Assembly: GCF_022965805.1 (NCBI RefSeq)
Contig: NC_133117.1
Location: 7,774,183-7,838,182 of the forward strand
DNA from: Primulina eburnea
Lineage: Eukaryota; Streptophyta; Magnoliopsida; Lamiales; Gesneriaceae
Reading direction: 5' to 3'
Length of the DNA: 64,000 bases
In this document: positions 1 to 10,816 of the stretch, one piece after another
Layout of the letters: each line of letters begins with the position of its first letter
Position numbering within the stretch: the stretch's first letter is position 1
The notes under the pieces: model-generated
Told to the model about the DNA's origin: nothing
The model's input: only the letters and a program-made list of their open reading frames with translations
Databases searched by the model: none
Translations under genes and position numbers: made by a program

Positions 1-460
1 TGAGGTGGTGTGGAGGAAAATAGACCGAAAGTGTGGATATTTATAGCCAATTTGCGACGTTTTTTGCTTAAATAGCGACTGTAATTGAAAAACCGTCGCA
101 TTTATAAATTAGCGATGGTTTTGATTACAACCGTCGCTAAAATTAGCGATGGTTTTTGAAACCGTCGCTAATTTATAAAATGCGACGGATTACACACCGT
201 CGCTAAATTTAGCGATGGCTTTAAGAAAAACCGTCGCTATTTTTAAATTAGCGACGGTTTTTTTGAAACCTTCGCTAAGCAAAACCATCCCTCAAAAACA
301 CTAATCGACAACGGTTTTCTTGTCGATTGTCCAAAAAAAGACGCTCAAAGACAACAGTTCAACGGTTTTCACTAAAACCGTTTTTAAAAAGGATACGAAA
401 ATGGTTTTAGTAAAAACCGTTGTCGTATGTGCGTTGTTGATTTGGTTTTTTCTTGTAGTG
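1..460. mobile_element. CACTA-like element, terminal part running off the left edge
   Basis: The segment is packed with short subterminal repeats of the type GCGACGGTTTT and its complement AAAACCGTCGC, followed by a second repeat type, GACAACGGTTTT and AAAACCGTTGTCG. It ends at 460 with TTTTTTCTTGTAGTG, the reverse complement of the CACTACAAGAAAA terminus typical of plant CACTA (En/Spm) elements. No transposase is present, so it is a non-autonomous or truncated copy. Its first 60 bases resemble those at about 1297-1350 in the second CACTA-like segment, in the same orientation, so the two belong to one family. The other end lies outside the window. Confidence 0.7.
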
Positions 461-708
461 ATTTGTTGCCCAAACTTCAGGATCCTAAGAAATCACTTCG
501 GCAAGATGTTCCTACTAGATGGAATTCTACGTATTTGATGCTTTGTAGTGCCATATATTTTCGACGTGCTTTTAATCATTTGAAATTGACTGATACTAAT
601 TTCGCACACTGTCCATTGGTTGACGAGTGGGGTCAAGCAGAAAAAATATGTAAATTTCTTGAGATTTTCTATGAGACAACAACATTGTTTTCTGGGGTGA
701 AATATCCT
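461..708 (+). pseudogene. hAT transposase, middle fragment
   Basis: The translated fragment carries the hAT block DVPTRWNSTYLML followed by an EKICKFLEIFYETTTLFSG stretch. This is the region before the C-terminal dimerisation domain in RICESLEEPER/Ac-like BED-zinc-finger transposases. It is bounded on the left by a CACTA terminus ending at 460 and on the right by a CACTA terminus starting at 709, so both ends are cut. The C-terminal part of what is probably the same gene reappears at 9462. About 200 residues that family members have between these blocks are missing here. Confidence 0.8.
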
Positions 709-1624
709 CACTACAAAAAAAACGGCATACGACAATGGATTTTATCCGTTGTCGTAGCCTTTTTAAATCTGTTGTAACTGAGGGTGTTGTTGAAAGTCCG
801 TTCAACGACAACGGTTTTTATCCGTTGTGGTAGGTAGAATTTGCGACTAAAATTAACGACGATAAATGGACCGTCACTAAAATTAGCGGCGGTTAGCATA
901 CATAGACCGTCGTTAATTTTAGCAACTGTCTTTAATCATGATTTTCGTCGCTAATTTGTTTCGAAAAATAAAAAAATTATTTTAATAATTTAATAAATCT
1001 AAAAAAACTAACAATCGAAACTAAAATCGTGTAAAAGAGAAAAATTTTAAGTGTTGTGAAGTAGTAAAATCGTGTAAGAGAGATAAGTTTTAAGTGTTAT
1101 GAAGTAGTGAGAAAAATTTTATGAAGTAATGAGATAATTTTTAAGTGTTATGAAGTAGTGAGAAAAATTTCAAGTGTACAAGTGAAGTGATAAAATTGTG
1201 TGAGAGAGAAAAATTTATGTGTTATGAAGTAGTGAGAAAAATTTTAAGTGTTGTGTGAAGTGATAAAATTATGTAAGAGAGAAAAATTTTACGTGTTATG
1301 GAGGAAAATGGACTGGAATGGAGTTATTTATAGAGCGTTTGCGACATTTTTTTGGTAAAACCGTCGCTCATTTTAAATCAGCGACGGTTTTATGTGGCCA
1401 CGGTTTTAGAAAAACCGTCGCTATAAGTAACGACGGTTTTAAAAAACCGTCGCATGTTTAGCGACGGATATTTTAAAACAGTCGCTAATTTTAATCATGC
1501 AATGAATTTACATAAAACCGTCGCTATCAATAGCCACGGTTTGTCTAAAACTGTCGCAATATTTAGCGACGATTTATCTTAAACTGTCGCTAAAGTTAGC
1601 GGCGGTTTTAGGAAATCCGTTGCT
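709..1624. mobile_element. CACTA-like element, left end present, right end lost
   Basis: It begins with CACTACAAAAAAAACGG, then GACAACGG-type repeats (to about 840), GCGAC-type repeats (to about 960), a GTGTTATGAAG repeat zone, and a second GCGACGG/CCGTCGC array (1345-1624). No transposase reading frame is visible. The right terminus expected by comparison with 1-460 is missing. At about 1625 the sequence switches directly into the inner part of a gypsy LTR, which indicates a deletion junction. Three-base target duplications cannot be tested because one end is gone. Confidence 0.65.
1035..1300. repeat. Imperfect tandem repeats, GTGTTATGAAGTAGTGAGAA type
   Basis: Units built on GTGTTATGAAGTAGTGAGAAAA, alternating with GTGTAAGAGAGAAAAATTTT, recur about six times with substitutions and small gaps. 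They lie in the middle of the CACTA-like segment, between its two subterminal repeat arrays. No coding potential is seen. Confidence 0.7.
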
Positions 1625-1992
1625 AAATATTGGAAATTTTATGTTGTGTTCGATATCCCCCACCTGCTGAGTATCCCCAAAATACTCACCCCCTTACACC
1701 CTTCCCCAGATAAGTCCGAAGAACAGGTTGAAGAGGAAGAATCTGAACAGTTTTGGGGATGGTGAAGTGATGATTTAGTTTAGTTATGTTATCTTTTGAA
1801 TTTTAGTACTTTCAGTTTTATGTTAGACGTTTCCGCAAATTTATTTCATTCAGTTGTAAAGACAGTTGTTTATTTGAAAAATTATGAATAATAAACTGGT
1901 TTTCGGTTTATACTATGCTACGAGGCTGGTCGTTTCAATTGTGTGATTGTTAAACGACGCCGGTGTCAAATCCCGAGTTTCGAGGCGTTGCA
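1625..1992 (+). repeat. Gypsy-1 5' LTR, inner portion only
   Basis: This matches 9094-9461 of the 3' LTR nearly base for base, beginning at AAATATTGGAAATTTTATG and ending GGCGTTGCA just before the primer site. About 975 bases of the LTR's outer part are missing, and CACTA-like sequence abuts the breakpoint. Confidence 0.88.
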
Positions 1993-1998
1993 TTTAAG

Positions 1999-2011
1999 TG
2001 GTATCAGAGCC
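1999..2011 (+). promoter_or_regulatory. Gypsy-1 primer binding site (initiator tRNA-Met)
   Basis: TGGTATCAGAGCC lies 6 bases after the LTR end. It is complementary to the 3' end of plant initiator methionine tRNA, the usual primer for this group. Confidence 0.9.
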
Positions 2012-2746
2012 GCCAGGTTCAAAATCCGAGTGGAAGAATCGAGTTTCAAAAAAAAAAATTCGGATTTCGGCCAAACAGCACCTTACGTGCGCCGCCGAGC
2101 TTTTCCGCCGATTCCGGCCGCTTCCGGTAATGTGCGTTCGATCAGAGACCAGTTCCGAAATCGTCTCGACGAAACGAACAAAAGCCCCCAACCAATTTCA
2201 GATTTAGTGTTCGGTTGAAGCCGTAATTTCAGATCTAAGAACTAGGGCGTATAAACCCTAAACGCCGAATTTTGTTTTGTCCAATTACCCTACCAATCCT
2301 ACTCCGATTTTAAATTCATTTTACCCAAACGATACACAATCCGTGGGTAACGTTTCTCAACAATCAATTTTGGGATCAGATCACCCAATCGAAAACGCCC
2401 AATTTCATTGAGTTAACCGAGTTGCGCGAGTTTCCGGCCAAATTAGGTAGTTTCCCGACCGATTCCTTCTGTGCCGTCACCTGTTCCGTGACCCTTACGC
2501 CGTCGCCGTCTCACGCCTTTGCTCCGACTATATTCCGAACCGAGTCAACTCGGCCGATTCAACGAGCCAACCCGCCAGCGTGCACCTCTCGACACGTGTC
2601 CTTCTTCAAACTTGCCATTTTTGGGAACTTTCAAAAAAAAAAAAATTTTTTTTTACTCTTTTTACTTGACTCCATATGACCTTGATATTTTTATTCTATC
2701 CTATATATGATATTCTGAGCATTTTCCTTTTTATTTATTTTAGGAA
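2012..2746 (+). other. Gypsy-1 untranslated leader
   Basis: About 735 bases lie between the primer site and the first ORF. Short open frames exist, but none resembles a known protein. The 3' end is pyrimidine-rich (poly-T at 2645-2665, then TTTCCTTTTTATTTATTTTAG), ending in an acceptor-like TTTTAG three bases before the ATG at 2747. Confidence 0.6.
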
Positions 2747-3384
2747 ATGTCTCCCCGATTCCGCACTCGTGCCCAAGCTGCCATCCACATGAAGCAGCTT
2801 GCCGTTGATAATCAGTCGCGCCTGATAAAGCGCCTTAGAGCCAGACTAGGTGAGAGAAGACGGGAGAATGCGACCTTAGCCACCGAGAAAGAGAAAATAC
2901 GGACCCAACTTAACAATGCAATCTATCAGGGAGAGTTGGTAAGAGGTGATAACATGGACTTGAGGGATGGCATAGAGCACGGCTTGTATCGAGAGAAAAA
3001 GCTGCAAGAAGATATCGACCGATACCGTAAGGAATTGGAGGAAGAAAAACAGCAAATGCCAGGAGCAAGAAGCGACTAGAGAATTTGAGTGAGGCTATAA
3101 GCAGCATTGCAAGGGTGAACCAACATCTGACTCACCAGGGTGAGGTATTGAAGAACAAGATCAAGCAGAATAAGAAGGATTACGAACTGCGCCACCAGCT
3201 TACCATTGATATGTTGGACGAGGCAGAGGCAGACGTTCAAGGGTGGAAGACACAAGTGGCTCAGCTTAATACAGAGAATGCCCAACTCACTCATATGGTA
3301 GAACTACTTCAGGAAGGAGAGCCAGAGGAGGAGCCGGAAGAGGAAGAGCCTATAGAGATTGAGGAGCCGATAGCAGCCATTTGA
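2747..3384 (+). pseudogene. Accessory coiled-coil ORF upstream of gag in Gypsy-1 (one frameshift)
   Basis: Two overlapping frames read as one protein of about 210 residues once a single-base shift near 3040-3060 is allowed. The first part (from ATG 2747) is highly charged and helical, with long runs of K, R, E and Q. The second part continues the heptad-like pattern and ends in an acidic tail made of EPEEEPEEEEP-like residues. I recognise no catalytic motif or zinc knuckle, and the protein is separate from gag, which starts at 3638. Its position between primer site and gag is not part of the standard gypsy layout. The start is chosen because AGGAAATG follows an acceptor-like TTTTAG. Function is unknown; a structural or RNA-binding role is only a guess. 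Confidence 0.6.
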
Positions 3385-3637
3385 GATGGAGAGATAGAGG
3401 ATTAGACTAGGATGTCTTAGTGATTTTGTTCTAGGAGTTTTATTTTACTTTTCTTTTTCCGTTGTTGCTATTATATTCAGTACGATTTTTATTTCCTTTA
3501 GATTGGTCATGTTCCTTCTTTTAGAAATCAATAAAATTTGTTCTATTTGATTCATTGATTTCCATTTTATTTCAGCACAATCTATTGTATGAACTTTACT
3601 CGTGCAATAAATTCCTAAAACTTGCAATCTGTAGGAA
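3385..3637 (+). other. Spacer between accessory ORF and gag, pyrimidine-rich, acceptor-like 3' end
   Basis: There is no open frame. The stretch is rich in T and C and finishes GCAATCTGTAG just before GAAATG of gag, the same arrangement seen before the upstream ORF. Confidence 0.5.
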
Positions 3638-4755
3638 ATGGCCGGCAGACCCCCTAGACAGAACCGCAACCCGCGTTATGCTAATACCAACCGTGTAGGC
3701 GGACAAGAGAACGAGCAAGGGAATGGACCCCCGCCGGCAGTCAACTTAAGCCAAGCTGATCTTATGGCCATAGCCACTATTGTGGCGACAACACTGCAAG
3801 GATTGGGAAATCAGAACGCCAATCAGCCACACCACCTCCGCCACCAAATGGAATCAAGTTCCACTATGAATCACTCCGCAAGAATAGGTGTCCAACCTTC
3901 AGTGGAGCCGCTGACCCTGAAGTTAGCCAGAGTTGGCTGAAAAGTGTAGAGACTCAACATCGCCTATTGGAAGTTCCTGAGGCACTGAAAGTGGACGTGA
4001 TTGTGCCGTTCTGGAAGATAAAGTAAGAAAATGGTGAGAAGCAGTCTCGCCAGCCATGACAGCTACAGGACCAATGACTTGGCAGCGATTTCGAGAAGCC
4101 TTTCTGAAACAGTATTATCCAGCCGAGGTCAGACTGCAGAAACTGAGTGAGTTTGAAAATTTCACCCAAACTCCGGATATGTCAGTTGTGGAATACACCT
4201 CCCAGTTTAATGCCCTCGGATCTTATGCTCCGGCAATCATGGCGGACGAAGTTTTGAAATTGCACCGCTTCAAGAAGGGATTGAACAGCAGGATCCAATC
4301 AGCACTAGCAGTCTACCAACCCGCGAATTTTTCAGATCTTATGGGTGCAGCTATCCGAGCTGAAACTGACATCCAGCGCAGGGAGAAGGAATTTAAGAAC
4401 AAGAGGCCCGTGAATAATCAGACCTCACGTAGCAATCGGACTTTCAAGAAGCCTAACCAGTCTGGTGGACCGTCTAAAGGGCCTTCGCCTATCTCAAGTT
4501 ACCAGGATATTAAGCCTTGCCCAACTTGTCACTTACGACACCAGGGAGAATGCCTGAAGAAACAGTGGGGTGTGCTTCGGATGTGGGAAAGCGGGACACC
4601 GAATTGCCGAATGTCCTACTGCAGCCAACCAATCAGCCGGGCCAAACAAGGGAACTGGGCCAAATACAGGAACTAACCCCAACAAACCAAAGGAAGGCAA
4701 TCATAACGCCAGAGTCTTTGCTATGACTCAAGAAGAGGCCGACGACGCCAATTAA
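3638..4755 (+). pseudogene. gag: Gypsy-1 gag, frameshifted
   Basis: The start MAGRPPRQNR opens a basic N-terminus. A shift near 3825-3850 moves the frame to a stretch containing the YESLRKNR and PTFSGAADPEV blocks typical of chromovirus gag. A second shift near 4020 leads into the main retrotransposon gag domain (4056 onward), with WQRFREAFLKQYYP and the FKKGLNSRIQSAL block. A third shift near 4560 gives the zinc knuckle CFGCGKAGHRIAEC (CX2CX4HX4C) at about 4573-4614. It would form the capsid-like particle and bind the element's RNA. Three frame breaks make it non-functional. Confidence 0.88.
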
Positions 4756-7700
4756 GTCGTTTCAGGTACCATCCTAATTCGAAAATTTCTGCTTATGCGT
4801 TATTTGACTGTGGTGCTACGCATTCTTTTGTATCTAAGAGATTTGCTAAGAAATTAGGACTTAAGCCCGAACTATTAGCTGAACCTTTTCGAATAGCCAC
4901 ACCGACAAGTAAGGCCATCGAAACTCACGAGATTCACAAGGATTGTATAATCAGTATCAGTAATCAAACTTTCAGGGCAGACTTGATACAATTAGTTATG
5001 GCCGACTTCGACATCATTCTAGGAATGGATTGGTTAGCCAGAAATAATGCAACGGTGGATTGTAAAGGGAAAAGAGTTAAGCTCCGAACCCCAAATCAGG
5101 AAGAGATCGTGTATCAGGGTAAATCCAAGGGACGGAAATCACTTCTTTCCGCTTCCCAAGCATGGAAGGCCATGAAATCCGGAGAAGATATCTACCTAGC
5201 AATGATCAGCGAAGTGCAAAAAGAAGTCGAACTAAAGATAGAAAACATCCCAATAGTATGCGAGTTACCAGATGTTTTTCCAGAAGAACTTCCAGGGATA
5301 GTCCCGGACCGCGAAGTTGAGTTCGAAATTAATCTAGTTCCTGGTGCCGCCCCAATTTCTAAAGCACCTTACAGGATGGCACCCGCTGAACTCAAGGAGC
5401 TAAGGAACAACTCCAAGAATTGTTAGACAAAAAGCAAGTCCGACCCAGTGTGTCCCCATGGGGAGCTCCAGTACTCTTTGTAAAGAAGAAAGATGAGAGT
5501 ATGAGATTGTGCATCGACTATAGAGAACTGAACAAGATTACCATCAAGAACAAGTACCCCCTCCCAGGATTGACGACCTATTTGATCAGCTTAAGGGAGC
5601 CGCAGTATTTTCTAAACTGGATATCAGGACGGGATACCACCAACTGAAGGTCAGGGCGGAAGATATCCCCAAAACAGCTTTTCGGACAAGATATGGGCAT
5701 TATGAGTTCACAGTGATGCCTTTTGGGTTGACCAACGCACCTGCAGCCTTCATGGACCTAATGAACAGAGTTTTCAAACCATTCCTGGATCAGTTTATAG
5801 TGGTATTTATTGACGACATTCTCGTCTATTCTTCCAACGAGAGAGATCACGAAGAGCATCTGCGCATTGCACTTCAGACATTGAGAGAAAAGGAGCTCTA
5901 TGCTAAGTTTAAGAAATGTGAGTTCTGGTTAAAGAGTGTATCCTTTTTAGGACACGTCATCTCTGAAGCAGGAGTATCAGTGGATCCCAAGAAAGTCGAG
6001 GCGATTACAGAATGGCCAAAACCTAAGAGCGCCACAGACATCAGGAGCTTTCTTGGACTGGCAGGGTATTACAGAAAGTTTGTCGAAGGTTTTTCTTCAA
6101 TCGCCATACCACTGACTAGACTCACTCAGAAGAATTCCAAGTTCATCTGGGACGAAGGCTGCGAGAAAAGTTTTCAGACATTAAAAGAAAAGCTCGCATC
6201 CACGCCAGTACTAATCTTACCCACTGAAGATAAGGAATTCACTATCTACAGCGACGCATCTAAGGAAGGTTTGGGATGCGTACTCATGCAAGAGGGAAGA
6301 GTAATAGCCTACGCATCAAGGCAGTTGAAACCGCACGAGCAGAACTACCCTACGCATGATCTGGAGCTAGCAGCAGTAGTCTTTGCCTTAAAAATTTGGA
6401 GGCACTATCTCTATGGTGCCAAGTGTGAAATTTTCACAGATCACCAGAGCCTCAAATACCTGTTCACCCAAAAGGAACTTAACATGAGGCAAAGGCGATG
6501 GATCGAACTGCTAAAGGATTACGACATGACTATCAGTTACCATCCGGGTAAAGCAAACAGGGTGGCCGATGACTTGAGTCGGAAAAGTGGAAACAAGATC
6601 AACCTAGCTTCACTCTCGCTCAGCCATGCCTGCAAGAGACCGTCAAGTTAAACCAGGATCGAGACTCTGAACTAAAGAAACTTAAAGGACAAGTCGAAAG
6701 TGGGAAGTCTCAAGATCTACAAATTGATGACAGAAGGAGTCCTGTGGATGAAAGGGCGGCTGTGTGTACCAGACAGCGATGACCTTCGCCAAGAAATACT
6801 GTCAGAAGCACACAAGTCCAAATTTTCAGTCCATCCGGGGAGTACAAAAATGTACAGGGACCTTAAGATGAATTTTTGGTGGAATGGAATGAAAAGAGAC
6901 GTGGCAGAATTTGTCTCTAAATGCCAAGTATGTCAACAGGTCAAAGCAGAGTACCAGCGACCTGGAGGATTATTGCAACCTTTGGAGATACCTGAGTGGA
7001 AATGGGAGCATATCTCCATGGATTTTGTGGTAGGGTTACCAAAATCAAGACAAGGTCAAGACGGAATATGGGTAATTGTAGATAGACTTATAAAATCTGC
7101 ACACTTCCTACCAGTCCGTATGAACTATAATCTGGACAAGTTGGCTACACTGTACATGGACAATATCATACGACTTCATGGAGTACCAGTGAGCATCCTG
7201 TCTGACAGAGACCCAAGGTTCGTCTCACGTTTTTGGAAGAGCTTTCAGGGGGCCATGGGAACTAAGTGACACTTAGTACGGACTATCATCCTCAAACCGA
7301 TGGCCAAACCGAGAGAACAATTCAAACCCTGGAAGATATGCTGCGAGCCTGCGCTCTAGAATTCAGTAGCAATTGGAGCAGTCACCTACCATTGATCGAG
7401 TTTGCTTACAATAACAGCTATCACAGCAGTATCGGGATGGCTCCATACGAAGCTCAGTATGGGAGAAAATGCCGATCACCCATGTATTGGGATGAAGTGA
7501 GAGAAAAAGCAATAGTAGGACCCGAACTCGTACAGATAACAATAGACAAGGTTATAGTAGTCCGAGAGAAGCTCAAGGCAGCTCAATATCGACAGAAGAG
7601 TTGGGCAGATCTGAAAAGAAGGCCAGTGGAATTCAACGTTGGCGAAAAGGCCTACGTAAAAGTATCACCTATGAAAGGAGTTGTCCGATTCAGTAAAGCC

Positions 7701-8123
7701 AGGAAGCTAAACCCTCGTTATGTGGGACCCTTTAAGATTTTGGAAAAGGTGGGCACACTAGCTTACAGATTAGCACTGCCACCAAACATGTCTAGAATTC
7801 ACAACGTTTTCCACGTGTCCCAACTACGGAAATACATCTCGGACCCAAGCCACGTGTTGGAAGCAGAACCGCTCATGATCGAAAGTAACTTGGGAGGAAA
7901 TCTGAAATACGAAGAAGTTCCCATTAGAATTGTGGACACCAAGGACCAATTACTAAGGCGACGTATCATTCCCTACGTCAAGGTACAATGGTCTAACCAC
8001 ACGGAAAGAGAAGCCACGTGGGAGCTAGAAGAAAGGATGAGGGACCAGTACCCGTACCTCTTCATAGACCAAGCCAACCCAAGTTTCGAGGACGAAACTT
8101 CTCATAAGGAGGGAGGGATGTAA
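4756..8123 (+). pseudogene. pol: Gypsy-1 pol: protease, RT, RNase H, integrase, chromodomain (broken)
   Basis: The domains are in gypsy order. Protease is marked by ALFDCGATHSFVS (about 4795) and ILGMDWL (about 5015). Reverse transcriptase has the block [10 protein letters not shown] (about 5507) and catalytic FIDD (about 5810). RNase H contains [12 protein letters not shown] and the [18 protein letters not shown] block. Integrase carries a zinc-binding region with CQVCQQVK (about 6930), the core MDFVVGLPKS, and [11 protein letters not shown]. The tail [19 protein letters not shown] is chromodomain-like and would steer insertion toward chromatin. Frame changes occur near 5420, 5640-5710, 6650-6700 and 7266, and short stops separate segments. 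The last codon runs five bases into the 3' LTR. Confidence 0.92.
8106..8118 (+). promoter_or_regulatory. Gypsy-1 polypurine tract
   Basis: AAGGAGGGAGGGA lies directly before the 3' LTR start TGTAAAACCC and is the plus-strand primer site for reverse transcription. Confidence 0.85.
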
Positions 8124-9461
8124 AACCCGAGATTCGATACATCGGGATCATATCTTTTCAATAATTTAATTGTACTAGGATTTAGTAATCTTGGATTTTC
8201 AATTATTATTTAGAATATAAGATTTTTATTTTTGAGTTATCTAAGCCGTGTAGATAATTTTATCGGGTGCGCAACTTGAAAGTTTGGTAGGAATATATTT
8301 ATCTCAATCCAAGGAAGTTATTAAGGAGTTTTGAATATAAACAGATAAAGATCTAAGATTTGAGTGCGATTGAGATACCGGGATAAAAGATCAAGCAGGA
8401 GACAATCAAATCTCTAGAATTCGAATTAAACAGTGTACATATTATACAAATTTCGAAATTTGTATGGGATGGAAGACCTAGATTTCGAAATCACCCAATA
8501 TCACGGATAAATCATGATTTTAGATGAAGATTTGATTCAGAGTTCAAATGCAACTATAACTCTTGATCACGATAGCAGCCAACCCCTATAAATAGGAGGG
8601 CCACATGACTCGAAAATTACACTTCAATTCTCACTAAATTTTCGAGAATCTCCCCCTAGTCCCCTTAGGAGTTTTCGAGCACAGCGAAGCGCTGCCGCCG
8701 TCCAACCAGTGAAGTAGGAATTTCGAAGAACCGTAGCCTTTTTCACGTTTTTCTCAAGAATTTAAGGTAAGTGGGCAAAATTTAAAATTCTTAAATTTTG
8801 GGTTATGTGTTTTCTTTTTTTAAAATTCGGTCGAACACCGTTTACGTTTTTTTTTAAAAAAAGTTGGTACGTTTTTAATTGGCACTGTGAGGATTCCCTG
8901 AAAATGGGTGGAATTCCAATATATGGCCCTTAACAGTGGGATAGAACTGTTTTATGGCCTCGCCCCCTTAGAGGATTAAAACTTAGGGACTGATATCAGT
9001 AAACCATGAAAGATGAAAAATTGCAGTGTTACAATGATATGAATACGAAGTTACGATTATGAAAAGCATGCTGTAAATATGTGTTATTTTCGAAAATATT
9101 GGAAATTTTATGTTGTGTTCGATATCCCCCACCTGCTGAGTATCCCCAAAATACTCACCCCCTTACACCCTTCCCCAGATAAGTCCGAAGAACATGTTGA
9201 AGAGGAAGAATCTGAACATTTTTGGGGATGGTGAAGTGATGATTTAGTTTAGTTATGTTATCTTTTGAATTTTAGTACTTTCAGTTTTATGTTAGATGTT
9301 TCCGCAAATTTATTTCATGCAGTTGTAAAGACAGTTGTTTTTTTGAAAAATTATGAATAATAAACTGGTTTTCGGTTTATACTATGCTACGAGGCTAGTC
9401 GTTTCAATTGTGTGATTGTTAAACGACGCCGGTGTCAAATCCCGAGTTTCGGGGCGTTATA
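8119..9461 (+). repeat. Gypsy-1 3' LTR, full length
   Basis: It starts TGTAAAACCCGAG after the polypurine tract and ends GGGGCGTTATA where the hAT coding sequence resumes. It has a TATAAATA box at 8587-8594 and an (A/T)-rich U3. Length is 1343 bases. The 5' LTR copy ends GTTGCA, so the terminal CA has decayed here. Confidence 0.87.
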
Positions 9462-9812
9462 TTACCAATTTTGTGTATCCTGAACTTGCACAAATGGCCA
9501 TAGATATTTTGAGTATTCCAATTTCTACAGTTGCTTATGAATCAGCTTTTAGCACCGGTGGTAGGATACTTGACCAATATCGTAGTGCAATGAAGCCTGA
9601 TGTTGTTGAGGTGTTGGTTTGTTGTAGAGAGGTTAGTTGGACAGAAAGGTAAGTGATTCTTCTTTTTATTTTCATTTTAAAGTTATATGTTTTACTACTA
9701 TTTTATTTTTGTAGAAACTACTGAGGTGGGGTTGGATGATTTGACTGAAAATATTATGAATTTATTCATAAATGAGGATGCTGGATCAAATAATGATGCA
9801 ACAGATGATTGA
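9462..9812 (+). pseudogene. hAT transposase, C-terminal dimerisation domain
   Basis: The peptide YPELAQMAIDILSIPISTVA followed by ESAFSTGGRILDQYRSAMKP is the hallmark hAT C-terminal dimerisation region. The frame opens directly at the edge of the Gypsy-1 LTR. A probable short intron (GTAAGT at 9649, TTTTTGTAG ending 9714) is followed by an acidic tail that stops at 9812, although the two do not join perfectly in frame. Together with the fragment at 461-708 this is a hAT transposase gene split by CACTA-like and gypsy insertions. Confidence 0.82.
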
Positions 9813-10717
9813 TGATTCTAACAATGCTCTGATACCTAGTATTGAAAAGTAAGTTAAATTTTATAAATTCATAATTTTTGAAAACTTTCACACATTCCTA
9901 TTTTAATTTTTGAAATGTTGTTTAAAGGTTTGACTTCTACAAACAAATATAGAACAATGAAGAAGTTAGAAGACATAAGTGAAGCTTGATTTTGTCACTT
10001 GAAAGTTGAAAATTATTTTGTGATTGAAGACTTTTTGAATAGCTTTTGTTATTATGTGTTTGAATTAAATGTTATTATTATTATTATGTGTTTTGAATAT
10101 TTATCTAATTATTGTATTGAAAAATTAATATTACACATAGATAACTAAAATTATATTACACACAATCACAGCATTACACATTCTTAATGAGAAACTTGTG
10201 AGGATATTATTAGAAATGTTAGTTATATGACAATAAAGTTGTATAATAAGTTATAATATAATTTTTATAAATAAAAAAAATTGAATTTTATTCACTAAAA
10301 ATGACAAAAAAAATAAGTAGTTTTTGAGGATTTGTAGAGTGTTAAAATATATGGATATTGTTGAAATTTAATGAATTATAATATAAATAAATATAATATC
10401 AAACTCTCTCAAGTTTCATCTTAGTTTTAGGTTTTTCCCTAAACGTTCATATCTCTTTTTGCATTCTTCATACAAAATTATCCTTAATTTTATTCGTAAA
10501 AGTTAATTAAAAACTTATACTGTTTTAATTAAAAAAAGCCATTTTAAATTTTCCTTCCCATCCAATGATATTGTATCTGGTCGGGTTACACTGGTTATTT
10601 AGGTCAACCGGGTTATTTCGGGTGGTTCGCTATTTTCGGGTTGGTTGGGTTCGGGTTAAAGTTTTTTTAGGTACTAATGCTTCAACCCGACCCGACCCAC
10701 CCGAATTGACACCCCTA
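9813..10717 (+). mobile_element. hAT element 3' non-coding region and terminus
   Basis: AT-rich DNA without ORFs (9813-10560) is followed by an array of GGGTT/AACCC motifs at 10570-10710. The array folds back on itself (GGTTGGGTTCGGGTTAA against TTCAACCCGACCCG). It ends GAATTGACACCCCTA, the reverse complement of the TAGGGGTGTCAATTC-type terminus common in plant hAT-Ac elements. The matching left end is not in the window. Confidence 0.6.
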
Positions 10718-10816
10718 TATAACAATCTAAACACTATAAATAGTTTGAAACATACTACGTCCAAAGAAATGTTTCAAACATCGAAACAAAATTTTAAAAT
10801 TTTCGTTATTCCTTAG

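Larger units (their letters stand above)
1625..9461 (+). mobile_element. Gypsy-1: Ty3/gypsy chromovirus (Tekay/Del type), 5' LTR truncated
   Basis: The order is partial 5' LTR, tRNA-Met primer site, leader, accessory coiled-coil ORF, gag, pol (PR-RT-RH-IN-chromodomain), polypurine tract, full 3' LTR. The chromodomain-like tail after integrase and the LTR style place it with Tekay/Del chromoviruses. It lies between two pieces of a hAT transposase, so it inserted into that gene. The 361 bases shared by the two LTRs differ at roughly eight sites (about 2 percent). All ORFs carry frameshifts, so it is dead. No target duplication can be read because the outer 5' LTR is deleted. Confidence 0.9.

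Noticed and set aside
1943..2218. 91-residue ORF across the Gypsy-1 LTR and primer site
   Set aside because: It overlaps the LTR end and primer binding site, so it is leader sequence read by chance.
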